A model generated the notes under the pieces. It made no database searches, had not been told where the DNA came from, and saw only the letters and a program-made list of their open reading frames with translations. This document shows, piece after piece, positions 24,143 to 34,403 of a stretch of 64,000 bases of DNA. The stretch covers positions 170,865-234,864 of the forward strand of contig JAEKKJ010000013.1 in assembly GCA_019510435.1 (NCBI GenBank). Direction: 5' to 3'. The position numbers were made by a program, and so were the translations under genes. Positions within the stretch are counted from its first letter, which is position 1; every line of letters starts with the position of its first letter. The DNA comes from Caulobacterales bacterium. Lineage in GTDB: Bacteria; Pseudomonadota; Alphaproteobacteria; Caulobacterales; Caulobacteraceae.

Positions 24143-26338
24143 GTGCGGTTGCAGGGTTTGGGGCTGGCGCTGGGCCTGGCGTTGGGGGTGGCGAGCGCCG
24201 CGCATGCGGCCGACGACCTGGCGCGCCTGAAGGCGGAAGCGGCCAACGTCCAGATCGTCCGCGACGACTGGGGGATCGCCCACGTACACGGCCACACCGA
24301 CGCCGAGGCGGTGTTCGGCATGGCCTACGCCCAGGCGGAGGACGACTTCAACCGGGTGGAGATGAACTACCTCACCAACCTGGGGCGCGTGGCAGAGGCG
24401 GAGGGTGAGAAGGCCATCTGGCAGGACCTGCGCCAGAAGCTGTACGTCGATCCGGCCGACCTGCAGGCCAAATATGCGGCCAGCCCCGCCTGGCTGAGGG
24501 CGCTGATGGACGGGTGGGCGGATGGGCTGAACTTCTACCTGGCGACCCATCCGCAGGTGACGCCGAAGGTGATCGGCCACTTCGAGCCCTGGATGGCCCT
24601 CAGCTTCACCGAAGGCAGCATCGGGGGCGACATCGAGCGGATCTCGCTGCCGGAGCTGCAGGCCTTCTACGGCGGCGCGAGGAGCGCTTCCCTGGCCCGG
24701 GAGATGCAGATGGCCAAGGCCGAGCGCTTCGCCTTCCGCGAGCCGTCCGGCTCGAACGGCATCGCCATCGGCCCCTCCATCACCAAGGACGGCCATGCGC
24801 TGCTGCTGATCAACCCGCACACCTCGTTCTTCTTCCGCTCCGAGCTGCAGATGAGCAGTGACGAGGGGCTGGACGCCTATGGCGCGGTCACCTGGGGGCA
24901 GTTCTTCGTCTACCAGGGCTTCAATCCCCACGCCGGCTGGATGCACACCTCCAGCGGCGTCGACGTGGTGGACGAGTTCGCCGAGACGATCGTCAAGAAG
25001 GATGGCAGGCCGTTCTATCGCTACGGTAAGGACCTGCGACCGGTCACCGCCTCCACGGTCGTCGTGTCCTACAAGGCCGCGGACGGCAGCCTGCGCAGCC
25101 GCAGCTTCACGGTCTACCGCACCCACCATGGGCCGATCGTGCGGGCCGCGGGCGAGCGGTGGATCGCCTTTGCCATGATGTACAAGCCGGTGGAGGCGCT
25201 ACAGCAGTCGTTCCTGCGCACCAAGGCGACGGACTTCGCCTCCTTCTCCAAGGTGGCGGAGCTGAAGGCCAATTCCTCGAACAACACCCTCTTTGCCGAC
25301 GACAAGGGCGAGACCGCCTATCTGCACCCGCAGTTCATCCCGCGGCGCGACGACCGGTTCGACTACACGCGCCCGGTGGACGGATCGAACCCGGCCGCCG
25401 ACTGGAAGGACCTGACGCCCACGGCCCAGGCGCCGCGGGTGATCAATCCGAAGATCGGCTGGGTCTACAACAGCAATAACGCGCCCTGGACGGCCGCCGG
25501 CGCGGACAGCCCCAAGGCGTCGGCCTTCCCGAAGTACATGGACCAGGCCGGCGAGAACCCGCGCGGGCCGCATGCCATCCGGGTGCTGAGCGGGCGCAAG
25601 GACTTCACCCGCGAGGGCCTGCTGAAGGCGGCGTTCGATCCCTACCTGCCGGCGTTCGCGCGCCTGATCCCCGGCCTGGTGGCGGCCTACGACGCCCTGC
25701 CGGCCGGCGCGCCCCAGAAGGCGCGGCTGAAGGACGAGGTCGCCGCCCTGCGCGGCTGGGACGACCGCTGGTCGGCCAGCTCGCCGGAAACCTCGCTGGC
25801 GGTGTTCTGGGGCGAGGCGCTGTGGGCCAAGGCCGCGCCGGCGGCGAAGGCGGCGCGCATGAGCCCCTGGGACTACATGGCCGAAAGGAGCCCGGCCGCC
25901 GACAAGCTGGCGGCGCTGGCCGAGGCGTCGGACCGGCTGACCCAGGACTTCGGGACCTGGAAGACGCCTTGGGGCGAGATCAACCGCTTCCAGCGGCTGA
26001 ACGACGACATCGTCCAGACCTTCCACGACGACCAGCCCTCGATCCCGGTGCCGTTCACCTCCGCCCAGTGGGGCTCGCTGGCCTCGTTCGGCGCCAAGCG
26101 CTATCCGGGAACGAAGCGCTACTACGGGACCAGCGGCAACAGCTTCGTGGCTGTCGTGGAGTTCGGCTCCAAGGTCAGGGCCGTGGCGGTGACCGCGGGC
26201 GGCGAGAGCGGCCATCCGGACAGCCCGCACTTCGACGACCAGGCCCAGCGCTACGCCTCTGGAAACCTGCGGGAGGTCTATTTCTACCCGGACCAGTTGA
26301 ACGGCCACACCGAGCGGTCTTACCACCCGGGGGAATAG
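24143..26338 (+). CDS. Penicillin-acylase-family N-terminal-nucleophile hydrolase
   Basis: 731 residues with a GTG start after GGGAGGCGGC. A signal peptide ends at HAADD (residue ~22), so it is periplasmic. The proenzyme is expected to cut itself before Ser204 (EPSG-SNGIAIGP), exposing the Ser nucleophile; the alpha chain contains VQIVRDDWGIAHVHGHTDAE. The oxyanion Asn lies in AELKANSSNNTLFADD. The family hydrolyses N-acyl bonds in beta-lactams, acyl-homoserine lactones and other acylated amines; this one resembles the large AHL/aculeacin-type branch. Transcribed divergently from the 66-aa gene. Substrate undetermined. Confidence 0.9.
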   Translation: MRLQGLGLALGLALGVASAAHAADDLARLKAEAANVQIVRDDWGIAHVHGHTDAEAVFGMAYAQAEDDFNRVEMNYLTNLGRVAEAEGEKAIWQDLRQKLYVDPADLQAKYAASPAWLRALMDGWADGLNFYLATHPQVTPKVIGHFEPWMALSFTEGSIGGDIERISLPELQAFYGGARSASLAREMQMAKAERFAFREPSGSNGIAIGPSITKDGHALLLINPHTSFFFRSELQMSSDEGLDAYGAVTWGQFFVYQGFNPHAGWMHTSSGVDVVDEFAETIVKKDGRPFYRYGKDLRPVTASTVVVSYKAADGSLRSRSFTVYRTHHGPIVRAAGERWIAFAMMYKPVEALQQSFLRTKATDFASFSKVAELKANSSNNTLFADDKGETAYLHPQFIPRRDDRFDYTRPVDGSNPAADWKDLTPTAQAPRVINPKIGWVYNSNNAPWTAAGADSPKASAFPKYMDQAGENPRGPHAIRVLSGRKDFTREGLLKAAFDPYLPAFARLIPGLVAAYDALPAGAPQKARLKDEVAALRGWDDRWSASSPETSLAVFWGEALWAKAAPAAKAARMSPWDYMAERSPAADKLAALAEASDRLTQDFGTWKTPWGEINRFQRLNDDIVQTFHDDQPSIPVPFTSAQWGSLASFGAKRYPGTKRYYGTSGNSFVAVVEFGSKVRAVAVTAGGESGHPDSPHFDDQAQRYASGNLREVYFYPDQLNGHTERSYHPGE

Positions 26339-26453
26339 GCCCCGCACCCTGCGGCATGTCGCCGCGACGGGCGCGCAGGGCAACATCCGTCAACGCGGAC
26401 GCAATGCGATCAGCGTTCTCTGGCTGGATCGGTGGCGCGAGTCGGCCGCGGGG

Positions 26454-28529
26454 ATGGGAATGCAAGCCGTTCGCACTGCGAGGCGCAGCTGGGGATCGCC
26501 CAATGCCGTGATGGCGTTGGCGGTGGCGGCGGCGCTGATCGTGCTGGGCGCCTGCGCGGCCCTGCTGGTCTATGCCGACAACGCCATCGATCACATCACC
26601 CTGGTCCACGAGGCCGAGCTGATGCGCCAGGTCATCGACCGCGAGGTGGCCGACGTCACCGAGGACGTGGTCGCCGAGGGCATCTGGACGGAAGCCTACG
26701 AGCGCACGGCGCTGCGGTTCGATCCCGAATGGACCCACGCCAATTTCGGCACCAGCCTGCACGATGTCCGCCAGCACCATCGCACCGTGATCTTCGACGG
26801 CGCCGACCGCGCGATCTATCTCGCCGTGGACGGACGCATGGTCCCGACCGACGCCGACCCGGACTTCGTGCGGGCCTCACGGCCGCTGCTGGCCGCAGTC
26901 CGCGCCGAATCGCGGCGTCTGCTGGCGGCCAATCCCCGGGCCGAGGGGCAGGCCCGCCAGGGCGTGAGGTCGGGCGCCTTGCGGGCGGGCTCGCGCCTCT
27001 ATCTGGCAGGCGCCTCGAGCATCGTACCGGAGCCGGGCTATCGCGGCCCGATCACGGCGGAGGCCGTCGTGGTGTCGGCCAGAGTCGTTGGCCCGCAGAT
27101 GTTGCAGGACTTCCATACGGCGTTCGGCCTGATGGACGTGCGCCTGGTCGCCGACGGCGCGCATGCCCGGCCGTCCGCGCCGCTGCTGGACCTGGAAGGC
27201 CGGCGCTTGGGCGCGCTGACCTGGCGGCCGCAACAGCCGGGGCAGGGGGCGATGCTGGCCGCCCGCTGGCAGATCCTCGGCGCGGCCTTGTGCGTGGTCG
27301 GAGCGGTCGTGCTTCTGGTGATGCGCCTGCGCCGGCTGGCGCGGGAGGTCACCGCCGCGCGCGACCGGGCCGAGGCCGGCGATCGGGCCAAGTCCGAATT
27401 CATCGCCAACATGAGCCACGAGATCCGCACGCCCCTCAACGGCGTGCTGGGCATGGCCCAGGTGATGTCCGGCGACGAGCTCAGCGTCGAGCAACGCCAG
27501 CGCCTGGGCGTGATCCGCGATTCGGGCTCCAGCCTGCTCAGCATCCTCAACGACGTGCTCGATTTCTCGAAGATCGAGGCGGGCCGCCTGACCCTGATCG
27601 AAGGGCCCTTTGACGCGGCGGAACTGGCGCAGAAGGTCTGCAGCACCTTCGAGGGCATGGCGGCCGCCAAGGACCTGCAGCTGCGCCTGGAGGTCGATCC
27701 GGCCGCCCGGGGGATCTGGATGGGCGACGCCCTGCGCATTCGCCAGATGCTCTCGAACCTGGTCTCCAACGCCGTCAAGTTCACCGGCGACGGCTCGGTG
27801 AGCCTGTCGGTCATGCGCATGCCGGAGGGCCTGGTGTTCGCGGTGAGCGACACGGGCGTCGGGCTCGACGCGAGCAAGATCCCGGAGCTGTTCGAGAAGT
27901 TCTCCCAGGTGGACCCGACCCTGACGCGCCGGCACGGCGGCGCGGGTCTCGGCCTGTCGATCACCCGCGGCCTGCTGCGGCTGATGGGCGGCGACATCGC
28001 GGTGTCGAGCCAGCCGGGTCAGGGGTCGTGCTTCACCCTGGCCTTGCCGCTGCGCCGGGCCCATGCGCCTGCGGCGGACGAGCAGGCGCCGGTGGCTGCG
28101 CCCAAGGCGCGGCCGTCGTCGGGCGGCCCGCCGCGGGTGCTGGCCGCGGAGGACAACCTCACCAACCAATATGTGCTGCGCGCCCTCCTGGAGCCGCTGG
28201 ACCTGGAACTGACGCTGGTGGGCGATGGCCGCGAGGCTGTGGACGCGTTCGAGGCCCAGGCCTTCGACCTGATCCTGATGGATGTCCAGATGCCGGAGCT
28301 GAACGGCGTCGACGCCACCCGCGCCATCCGCGCCCTGGAAGCCGCCAGTGGCCGCAGCCGCACGCCCATCGTCGCCATGACCGCCAATGTCATGAGCCAC
28401 CAGCTGGAGGGCTACCGGCTCGCCGGCATGGACGCCCACGTGGCCAAGCCGGTGGATGTCGCCGCGCTCTATGCGGTCCTGGACCAGGCCCTCAGCGGCG
28501 AACTGGGCGCGCAGGCCGCCGCGGCCTGA
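26454..28529 (+). CDS. Hybrid sensor histidine kinase/response regulator
   Basis: 691 residues. Transmembrane helices at ~20-42 and ~271-291 flank a periplasmic CHASE4-like sensor (IDREVADVTEDVVAEGIWTE). Then a HisKA domain with His322 in NMSHEIRTPLNG, an HATPase_c domain (N box NLVSNAVKF, G1 DTGVGLD, G2 GGAGLGLS), and a C-terminal receiver with Asp610 in LILMDVQMPELNG and Lys in AHVAKPVD. No HPt domain, so it probably passes phosphate to a separate phosphotransferase such as ChpT in Caulobacterales (inference). Signal unknown. Converges on the helicase gene. Confidence 0.93.
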   Translation: MGMQAVRTARRSWGSPNAVMALAVAAALIVLGACAALLVYADNAIDHITLVHEAELMRQVIDREVADVTEDVVAEGIWTEAYERTALRFDPEWTHANFGTSLHDVRQHHRTVIFDGADRAIYLAVDGRMVPTDADPDFVRASRPLLAAVRAESRRLLAANPRAEGQARQGVRSGALRAGSRLYLAGASSIVPEPGYRGPITAEAVVVSARVVGPQMLQDFHTAFGLMDVRLVADGAHARPSAPLLDLEGRRLGALTWRPQQPGQGAMLAARWQILGAALCVVGAVVLLVMRLRRLAREVTAARDRAEAGDRAKSEFIANMSHEIRTPLNGVLGMAQVMSGDELSVEQRQRLGVIRDSGSSLLSILNDVLDFSKIEAGRLTLIEGPFDAAELAQKVCSTFEGMAAAKDLQLRLEVDPAARGIWMGDALRIRQMLSNLVSNAVKFTGDGSVSLSVMRMPEGLVFAVSDTGVGLDASKIPELFEKFSQVDPTLTRRHGGAGLGLSITRGLLRLMGGDIAVSSQPGQGSCFTLALPLRRAHAPAADEQAPVAAPKARPSSGGPPRVLAAEDNLTNQYVLRALLEPLDLELTLVGDGREAVDAFEAQAFDLILMDVQMPELNGVDATRAIRALEAASGRSRTPIVAMTANVMSHQLEGYRLAGMDAHVAKPVDVAALYAVLDQALSGELGAQAAAA

Positions 28530-28541
28530 CCGGCGTCGCCG

Positions 28542-30350
28542 TCAGCCGTTCGCCTTGCGGGGATTCTTCTTCGGGCGTTTGGGCGGCGGTCGGTCCGGGC
28601 GAGGGCCCTGATCGGGCGGGCCTTGTGGACGCCCGCCTTGCGGACCTGGGCCGCTGGGACGTGCGCCTTGCGGACGTGCGCCTTGCGGACGAGGGCCTTG
28701 CGGGCGGGGGCCTTGCGGACGAGGGCCCGGGGCGCCGGGCGGGGCCGAGGGGTTGATGCGGATCTCTCCGGCGTCGGCAGCGGCGCGGATGGCCTGGCGG
28801 AAGCGCGCGTCGACCTCAGGACTGATCTCGAACCGGGTCTCGTGATCCAGGATGCGGATCAGCCCGATCTCCTTCTTGGTCACGTGACCCAGCCGACAGA
28901 TCAGCGGCACCAGCCACTTCGGGTCGGCGTTCTTGCTGCGGCCCACCGGCAGGCGGAACCAGGGCGCGCCGGAGCCGGCGTCGTGCGTCTCGCGCGGCCC
29001 GCGCTCGGGACGGGGCGGGCGGGTGTCGGGCGTCCGATCCCGGGCGTCGTCGAACATGTCCTCCGGCTCCGGCAGGCGGGCGCGATGCAGGCGGATCAGG
29101 GCGGCGGCCACCGCCTCGGGGCTGCGGCCCTCCAGCAGGCGTCGGCCGAGCTCCAGGTCCTCCGGCGAGGCGGCCTCGTTGAGCAGCGGATCCTCCAGCA
29201 GCCGGACCTGGTCGCGCTCGCGGATCTCCTCGGCGAGCGGCGGCCCCGACCACTCGGCCTCGACGCCGGCCACCTGCAGCAGGCGCTCGGCCTGGCGGCG
29301 TTTGGTGTAGGGGACGACTACCACCGAGACGCCCTTCTTGCCGGCGCGGCCGGTCCGGCCAGAGCGGTGGAGCAGCCCTGCGGTGTTGGCCGGCAGGTCC
29401 GCGTGGATCACCAGGCCCAGGTCGGGCAGGTCCAGGCCGCGGGCCGCCACATCGGTGGCGATGCAGGCGCGGGCGTGGCCGTCGCGCAGGGCCTGGAGCG
29501 CGTCGGCGCGCTCCTTCTGGGAGAGCTCGCCGGAGAGCTGCACCACCGAGAAGCCGCGCTCGCGCAGGGCCCCGTAGAGGTGGCGGACCCGCTCGCGGGT
29601 GGCGCAGAAGATCAGGGCGCCGGGGCTCTCGAAGTAGCGCAGCAGGTTGACCACCGCGTTCTCCACCTCGTTCGGGGCCACCCGGACCGCGCGATAGGCG
29701 ATATCGCCGTGGGCCTCGTCGCGGCGCAGGGTGTCGATGCGCACCGCGTCCTTCTGGTAGCGGCGGGCGAGGGCGGCGATGTCCTTGGCGATGGTGGCCG
29801 AGAACAGGAAGGTCCGGCGTTCGGCTGGCGCCGAGTCGAGGATCTCCTCGAGGTCCTCGCGGAAGCCCATGTCCAGCATCTCGTCGGCCTCGTCGAGGAC
29901 GACCACGGCCAGGGCGGAGAGGTCGAGGTTGCCGCGCTCCAGGTGGTCGCGCAGGCGACCCGGCGTGCCGACCACGATGTGGGCGCCGCCCGCCAGGGTG
30001 CGCTGCTCGGCGCGGGCGTCCATGCCGCCGACGCAGGTGGCGATTCGCGCGCCGGCCTCGGCGTAGAGCCAGGAGAGCTCGCGGCTGACCTGCAGGGCCA
30101 GCTCGCGGGTCGGGGCGATCACCAGGGCCAGGGGCGCTGTGGCGCGGTCGAAGCGCTCGGCCTCGCCCAGCAGCGGCCGCGCGGCGGCGAGGCCGAAGGC
30201 CACGGTCTTGCCGGAGCCGGTCTGGGCGGAGACCAGCAGGTCGCGCTCGGGCGGCGCCTCCAGGACGGCGGCCTGGACGGGCGTGGGCTCGGCGTAGCCC
30301 TGGGCGGTCAGGGCGCGGGCCAGCGCGGGGTGCGTGGCGGGGAAGGGCAT
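28542..30350 (-). CDS. DEAD-box RNA helicase with RNA-binding domain and GPRPQ-repeat tail
   Basis: 602 residues from ATG 30350; an earlier in-frame start at 30428 overlaps the tRNA side and has no support. Q motif EPTPVQAAVL, Walker A AQTGSGKT (42-49), DEAD in VVLDEADEMLDMG, SAT and HRSGRTGRAG complete the helicase core. Residues ~440-530 resemble the DbpA-type RNA-binding domain (LICRLGHVTKKEIGLIRIL). The last ~65 residues are tandem GPRPQ-type Pro/Arg repeats ending in a Lys/Arg cluster. DeaD/DbpA-like helicases remodel ribosomal RNA and mRNA, often in the cold. Confidence 0.93.
   Translation of the reverse strand: MPFPATHPALARALTAQGYAEPTPVQAAVLEAPPERDLLVSAQTGSGKTVAFGLAAARPLLGEAERFDRATAPLALVIAPTRELALQVSRELSWLYAEAGARIATCVGGMDARAEQRTLAGGAHIVVGTPGRLRDHLERGNLDLSALAVVVLDEADEMLDMGFREDLEEILDSAPAERRTFLFSATIAKDIAALARRYQKDAVRIDTLRRDEAHGDIAYRAVRVAPNEVENAVVNLLRYFESPGALIFCATRERVRHLYGALRERGFSVVQLSGELSQKERADALQALRDGHARACIATDVAARGLDLPDLGLVIHADLPANTAGLLHRSGRTGRAGKKGVSVVVVPYTKRRQAERLLQVAGVEAEWSGPPLAEEIRERDQVRLLEDPLLNEAASPEDLELGRRLLEGRSPEAVAAALIRLHRARLPEPEDMFDDARDRTPDTRPPRPERGPRETHDAGSGAPWFRLPVGRSKNADPKWLVPLICRLGHVTKKEIGLIRILDHETRFEISPEVDARFRQAIRAAADAGEIRINPSAPPGAPGPRPQGPRPQGPRPQGARPQGARPSGPGPQGGRPQGPPDQGPRPDRPPPKRPKKNPRKANG
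28620..28735 (-). repeat. 15-base tandem repeat encoding GPRPQ units
   Basis: The helicase tail is encoded by about eight imperfect 15-base units (plus-strand pattern CTTGCGGACG with AGGGC or TGCGC), which translate on the minus strand to GPRPQ, GARPQ and GGRPQ. The copy number is likely to vary between strains by slippage. Confidence 0.8.
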
Positions 30351-30434
30351 GGGCTGTCTCGTGCCGGAAGGGCCGCCCCGGAGAGCGTTGCGGCTTCGGA
30401 TAGAACGGCAAGGTGGGAATGTCGCCACCGGACG

Positions 30435-30511
<77 letters not shown>

Positions 30512-30704
30512 GTAGGCCGTCCGGCCGTGCGAAGGCGGCTCTCATATGGGCGGGGGGGAATCGTGTCAACGGGAGAGTCCTGCGGCCTGTTCGACCCCCA
30601 GATTTCCTGGTGCGATGAATTGCCGGTTTCGCGACGCACAAGCGGCGTTTGAAACGCCGGAATGATCGGTCTAGAAGGGCGCCGCGACTCCCGCCGGAGA
30701 CTCC

Positions 30705-31082
30705 ATGACCGCCTTCCTGCTGCAGTACCTGCCGATCGCGATCTTCCTCGGAATCGCGGCGGTCCTGGGCATCGTGTTCATCCTGGCCGCCACAGTGCTC
30801 GCGCCCAAGGCGCCTGACGCTGAGAAGCTGTCGTCCTACGAGTGCGGCTTCAACGCCTTCGACGATGCGCGCATGAAGTTCGACGTCCGGTTCTACCTGG
30901 TGTCGATCCTCTTCATCATCTTCGACCTGGAGGTGGCGTTCCTGTTCCCGTGGGCGGTGGCGCTGATGAAGATGCCGCCGGACGCGGCCAAGTTCGCCTT
31001 CTGGTCGATGATGACCTTCCTGGGCGTGCTGACGGTGGGCTTCATCTACGAATGGAAAAAGGGAGCCCTGGAATGGGAGTGA
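30705..31082 (+). CDS. nuoA: NADH-quinone oxidoreductase subunit A
   Basis: 125 residues with three transmembrane helices (~8-30, ~64-85, ~93-113). It carries the NuoA signature [19 protein letters not shown], whose Cys loop lies near the quinone site, and [10 protein letters not shown]. It is part of the membrane arm at the junction with the hydrophilic arm of complex I. First gene of a 14-subunit operon. The 193-base region upstream, after the tRNA, has TTGAAA at ~30648 and TCTAGA at ~30669 as weak promoter candidates. Overlaps nuoB by 10 bases. Confidence 0.97.
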   Translation: MTAFLLQYLPIAIFLGIAAVLGIVFILAATVLAPKAPDAEKLSSYECGFNAFDDARMKFDVRFYLVSILFIIFDLEVAFLFPWAVALMKMPPDAAKFAFWSMMTFLGVLTVGFIYEWKKGALEWE

Positions 31083-31660
31083 TCGTTCCGCCGGGCCAGA
31101 ATTCGCTCGTGACGCCCGCCGGGACCGCCGGTCGAACGTCGGTCGAGGGCTACGACCCCAAGAAGCACGACCCGTTCTTCGACGGCGTCTCCCAGCGGCT
31201 GGCCGACAAGGGCTTCGTGACCGCCGGTGTCGACGACCTGATCACCTGGGCGCGCACCGGCTCGCTGATGTGGATGACCTTCGGCCTGGCGTGCTGCGCG
31301 GTCGAGATGATGCAGGCCTCGATGCCGCGCTACGACCTGGAGCGCTACGGCTTCGCCCCGCGCGCCAGCCCGCGCCAGAGCGACGTGATGATCGTGGCCG
31401 GCACCCTGGTCAACAAGATGGCTCCGGCCCTGCGCAAGGTCTACGACCAGATGCCGGACCCGCGCTACGTGATCAGCATGGGCAGCTGCGCCAACGGCGG
31501 CGGCTACTACTACTTCAGCTATTCGACCGTACGCGGCTGCGACCGGATCGTGCCGGTGGACGTCTATGTGCCCGGCTGCCCGCCGACCGCCGAGGCGCTG
31601 GTCTACGGCGTGCTGCAGCTGCAGAAGAAGATCCGCCGCACGGGGACGATCGAGCGATGA
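31073..31660 (+). CDS. nuoB: NADH-quinone oxidoreductase subunit B
   Basis: 195 residues from ATG 31073, inside the nuoA 3' end. It holds the N2 iron-sulfur cluster, ligated by the tandem Cys in [11 protein letters not shown] plus Cys in [12 protein letters not shown] and [11 protein letters not shown]. This is the terminal electron donor to quinone. The N-terminal ~45 residues (Pro/Gly-rich) precede the conserved core as in other alphaproteobacteria. ATGA overlap with nuoC. Confidence 0.97.
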   Translation: MGVIVPPGQNSLVTPAGTAGRTSVEGYDPKKHDPFFDGVSQRLADKGFVTAGVDDLITWARTGSLMWMTFGLACCAVEMMQASMPRYDLERYGFAPRASPRQSDVMIVAGTLVNKMAPALRKVYDQMPDPRYVISMGSCANGGGYYYFSYSTVRGCDRIVPVDVYVPGCPPTAEALVYGVLQLQKKIRRTGTIER

Positions 31661-32280
31661 GCTGGCCGGCCACGGACGCCGAGCTGCACGCGCTCGGCCA
31701 GGAGATCGTCGCCAACTCGACCGGCGGCATCGTCGCCGCCGAGGTCGCGTTCGGCGAGCTCAACCTCATGGGCCCGGCGAACCGGGTGGTGCAGGCGCTG
31801 ACCTATCTGAAGGAGGTCCAGGGCTTCCACCAGCTGGTGGACCTGGCCGGCGTGGACTACCCCGAGCGCGAGCGGCGCTTCGACGTGGTCTACCACCTGC
31901 TGTCCATGACCCGAAACCTGCGGCTGCGCCTGAAGGTGCAGACCGACGAGGACACGGCGGTGCCGTCCGTCGTGAGCGTCTTCCCGGCCGCCGACTGGTA
32001 CGAGCGCGAGGCGTTCGACATGTACGGCGTCTTCTTCGACGGGCACCCGGACCTGCGCCGCATCCTCACCGACTACGGGTTCCATGGGCACCCGCTGCGC
32101 AAGGACTTCCCGATGACCGGCTATGTGGAGGTCCGCTACGACCCCGAGCTGGGCCGGGTGGTCTATGAGCCGGTGAAGTCGGTCGAGTGGCGCAATTGGG
32201 ACTTCCTCAGCCCCTGGGAGGGCGCCGAGAAGGGCTTCGCCACCCTGCTGCCCGGCGACGAGAAGGGCGAGAGCAAATGA
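31657..32280 (+). CDS. nuoC: NADH-quinone oxidoreductase subunit C
   Basis: 207 residues, separate from NuoD as usual in alphaproteobacteria. The 30-kDa subunit signature [20 protein letters not shown] is followed by [19 protein letters not shown]. It is a structural hydrophilic-arm subunit next to NuoD. Starts at the ATGA overlap with nuoB and ends with an ATGA overlap with nuoD. Confidence 0.97.
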   Translation: MSWPATDAELHALGQEIVANSTGGIVAAEVAFGELNLMGPANRVVQALTYLKEVQGFHQLVDLAGVDYPERERRFDVVYHLLSMTRNLRLRLKVQTDEDTAVPSVVSVFPAADWYEREAFDMYGVFFDGHPDLRRILTDYGFHGHPLRKDFPMTGYVEVRYDPELGRVVYEPVKSVEWRNWDFLSPWEGAEKGFATLLPGDEKGESK

Positions 32281-33515
32281 CCGGCGCCAACGCCCCTGCG
32301 GAAGCCACCGACTTCTTCGCCCCGGAACATCCGGGCGAGACCAAGATCCGCAAGTTCAACATCAACTTCGGCCCGCAGCACCCGGCGGCCCACGGCGTGC
32401 TGCGCCTGGTGCTGGAGCTGGACGGCGAGGTGGTCGAGCGGGTGGACCCGCACATCGGCCTCCTGCACCGCGGCACCGAGAAGCTGATGGAGGCGCGGCC
32501 CTATCAGCAGACCATCCCGTACATGGACCGCCTCGACTATGTGGCGCCCATGAACCAGGAGCACGCTTACTGCCTGGCCATCGAGAAGCTGCTGGGCATC
32601 GAGGCGCCGTACCGGGGCCTTCTGATCCGCACGCTCTATGACGAGATCGGCCGGATCCTGAACCACCTCCTGAACGTCACCACCCAGGCCATGGACGTGG
32701 GCGCGCTCACCCCGCCGCTGTGGGGCTTCGAGGAGCGCGAGAAGCTGATGGTGTTCTACGAGCGCGCGTCGGGCGCCCGGATGCACGCCAACTACTATCG
32801 CGTCGGCGGCGTGCGCCAGGACCTTCCGGAGGCGCTGGTGCGCGACATCTCCGACTGGTGCGACCACTTCCCCAAGGTCTGCGACGACCTGGAGGGGCTG
32901 TTCGGCAACAACCGCATCTTCAAGCAGCGCAACGTCGACATCGGCGTGGTCAGCAAGGAAGAGGCCATCGCGCGATCCTTCTCCGGCGTGATGGTGCGTG
33001 GCTCGGGCATCGCCTGGGACCTGCGCCGCGCCCAGCCCTACGCCTGCTACAACGAGATGGAATTCGACATTCCGCTGGGCGTGAACGGCGACTGCTACGA
33101 CCGCTACCTCTGCCGCATGCAGGAAATGCGGGAGTCCACCAAGATCATGAAGCAGTGCTGCGAGCGCCTCCTGAAGACGCCTGGCCCGGTGCTGATCGAC
33201 GACCACAAGATCGCCGCGCCCCGCCGGGGTGAGATGAAGCGGTCGATGGAAGCCCTGATCCACCACTTCAAGATCTTCACCGAGGGCTACCGGACCCCGC
33301 CCGGCGAGGTCTATGCCGCCGTCGAGGCGCCGAAGGGCGAGTTCGGCGTGTTCCTGGTGAGCGACGGCACCAACAAGCCCTACCGCGCTAAGCTGCGCGC
33401 GCCGGGCTATCCGCACCTGCAGGCCATGGACTGGATGAACCGCGGCCACATGCTGGCGGACGTCTCCGCGATCCTGGGCTCGCTGGACATCGTGTTCGGG
33501 GAGATCGACCGTTGA
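32277..33515 (+). CDS. nuoD: NADH-quinone oxidoreductase subunit D
   Basis: 412 residues. The 49-kDa subunit forms much of the quinone pocket with NuoB. Visible landmarks: [34 protein letters not shown] and the C-terminal GQ-loop-like region ending FGEIDR. Hydrogenase-like ancestry but no nickel ligands. Start ATG 32277 overlaps the nuoC stop; the stop overlaps the TTG start of nuoE. Confidence 0.97.
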   Translation: MTGANAPAEATDFFAPEHPGETKIRKFNINFGPQHPAAHGVLRLVLELDGEVVERVDPHIGLLHRGTEKLMEARPYQQTIPYMDRLDYVAPMNQEHAYCLAIEKLLGIEAPYRGLLIRTLYDEIGRILNHLLNVTTQAMDVGALTPPLWGFEEREKLMVFYERASGARMHANYYRVGGVRQDLPEALVRDISDWCDHFPKVCDDLEGLFGNNRIFKQRNVDIGVVSKEEAIARSFSGVMVRGSGIAWDLRRAQPYACYNEMEFDIPLGVNGDCYDRYLCRMQEMRESTKIMKQCCERLLKTPGPVLIDDHKIAAPRRGEMKRSMEALIHHFKIFTEGYRTPPGEVYAAVEAPKGEFGVFLVSDGTNKPYRAKLRAPGYPHLQAMDWMNRGHMLADVSAILGSLDIVFGEIDR

Positions 33516-34192
33516 GCGTCCGCCGCCTGGCCCAGATCCAGCCCGAGAGCTTCGCCTTCACGCCGGCGACGCTGAAGGCCGCCAAGGCCTGGATGGCCAA
33601 CTTCCCGGCCGGCCGCCAGCAGTCGGCCATGGTGCCGATCCTGTGGCTGGTCCAGAAGCAGGAGGGCTGGGTCTCCGAACCTGCCATCCGCGCCGTGGCC
33701 GAGTTGCTGGGTGTGCCCGTGATCCGGGTGCTGGAGGTGGCCACCTTCTACACCATGTTCATGCTGGAGCCGGTGGGCACGCACGCCCTGGTGCAGGTGT
33801 GCGGCACCACGCCGTGCCAGACCCGCGGCTCCGAGGCCCTGATGGCGGTCTGCAAGCGTAAGATCGGGCCGCAGAACCACAAGAGCGCCGACGGCAAGCT
33901 CTACTGGCAGGAAGTCGAGTGCATGGGAGCCTGCGCCAACGCGCCGATGGCCGCCATCAACGACTACTACTACGAGGACCTGACGCCGGAGAGCTTCGAG
34001 AAGCTGATCGACGACTTCGCGGCGGGCAAGAAGCCCAAGCCGGGCTCCATGACCGGCCGCCAGGGCTCCGCGCCCGAGGGCGGGGCCCTGACCCTGACCG
34101 ATCCGAAGCTCTACGACGGCTCGCTGGGCAAGAAGATCAAGATCCCCAACCTGCCGCCCAAGGCGCCGAAGACCGCGAAGGCGCCGGCATGA
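33512..34192 (+). CDS. nuoE: NADH-quinone oxidoreductase subunit E
   Basis: 226 residues with a TTG start inside the nuoD stop (TTGA). A thioredoxin-like 2Fe-2S domain carries N1a ligands in [12 protein letters not shown] and [11 protein letters not shown]. The core ends near residue 170, followed by a Lys/Pro/Gly-rich tail (residues ~172-226, GKKPKPGS through [12 protein letters not shown]) longer than in E. coli but typical for alphaproteobacterial NuoE. It works with NuoF and NuoG in NADH oxidation. Confidence 0.96.
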   Translation: MSVRRLAQIQPESFAFTPATLKAAKAWMANFPAGRQQSAMVPILWLVQKQEGWVSEPAIRAVAELLGVPVIRVLEVATFYTMFMLEPVGTHALVQVCGTTPCQTRGSEALMAVCKRKIGPQNHKSADGKLYWQEVECMGACANAPMAAINDYYYEDLTPESFEKLIDDFAAGKKPKPGSMTGRQGSAPEGGALTLTDPKLYDGSLGKKIKIPNLPPKAPKTAKAPA

Positions 34193-34401
34193 CGTTCGAC
34201 GCAGCCGCCTTCAAGCGCCGGCGCGCCATCATGGTGGGCGCCAATGTGCTGGCCGCCCTCGGGGCGCTGATCGGCGCGCTGGGCTATTTCCAATTCGCCC
34301 AGGACTGGGCGCTGGCGGTGTTCGTGGGAGCCCTCGTCGTGGGCTTCGGCGCGCAGATCTGGTTCATCGCGGGCCTGCGCGGCCCGCGGAAGGGAGTCTA
34401 G
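34189..34401 (+). CDS. Small two-TM protein inside the nuo operon
   Basis: 70 residues from an ATG overlapping the nuoE stop (ATGA) and ending two bases before nuoF. A basic N-terminus (FKRRRAIM) precedes two hydrophobic helices (residues ~15-34 and ~41-62) joined by a short loop, then a basic tail GLRGPRKGV. Not one of the 14 core subunits. Coupled translation implies production with complex I, so an assembly or accessory role is plausible. No family name recognised. Confidence 0.8.
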   Translation: MTFDAAAFKRRRAIMVGANVLAALGALIGALGYFQFAQDWALAVFVGALVVGFGAQIWFIAGLRGPRKGV

Positions 34402-34403
34402 GC

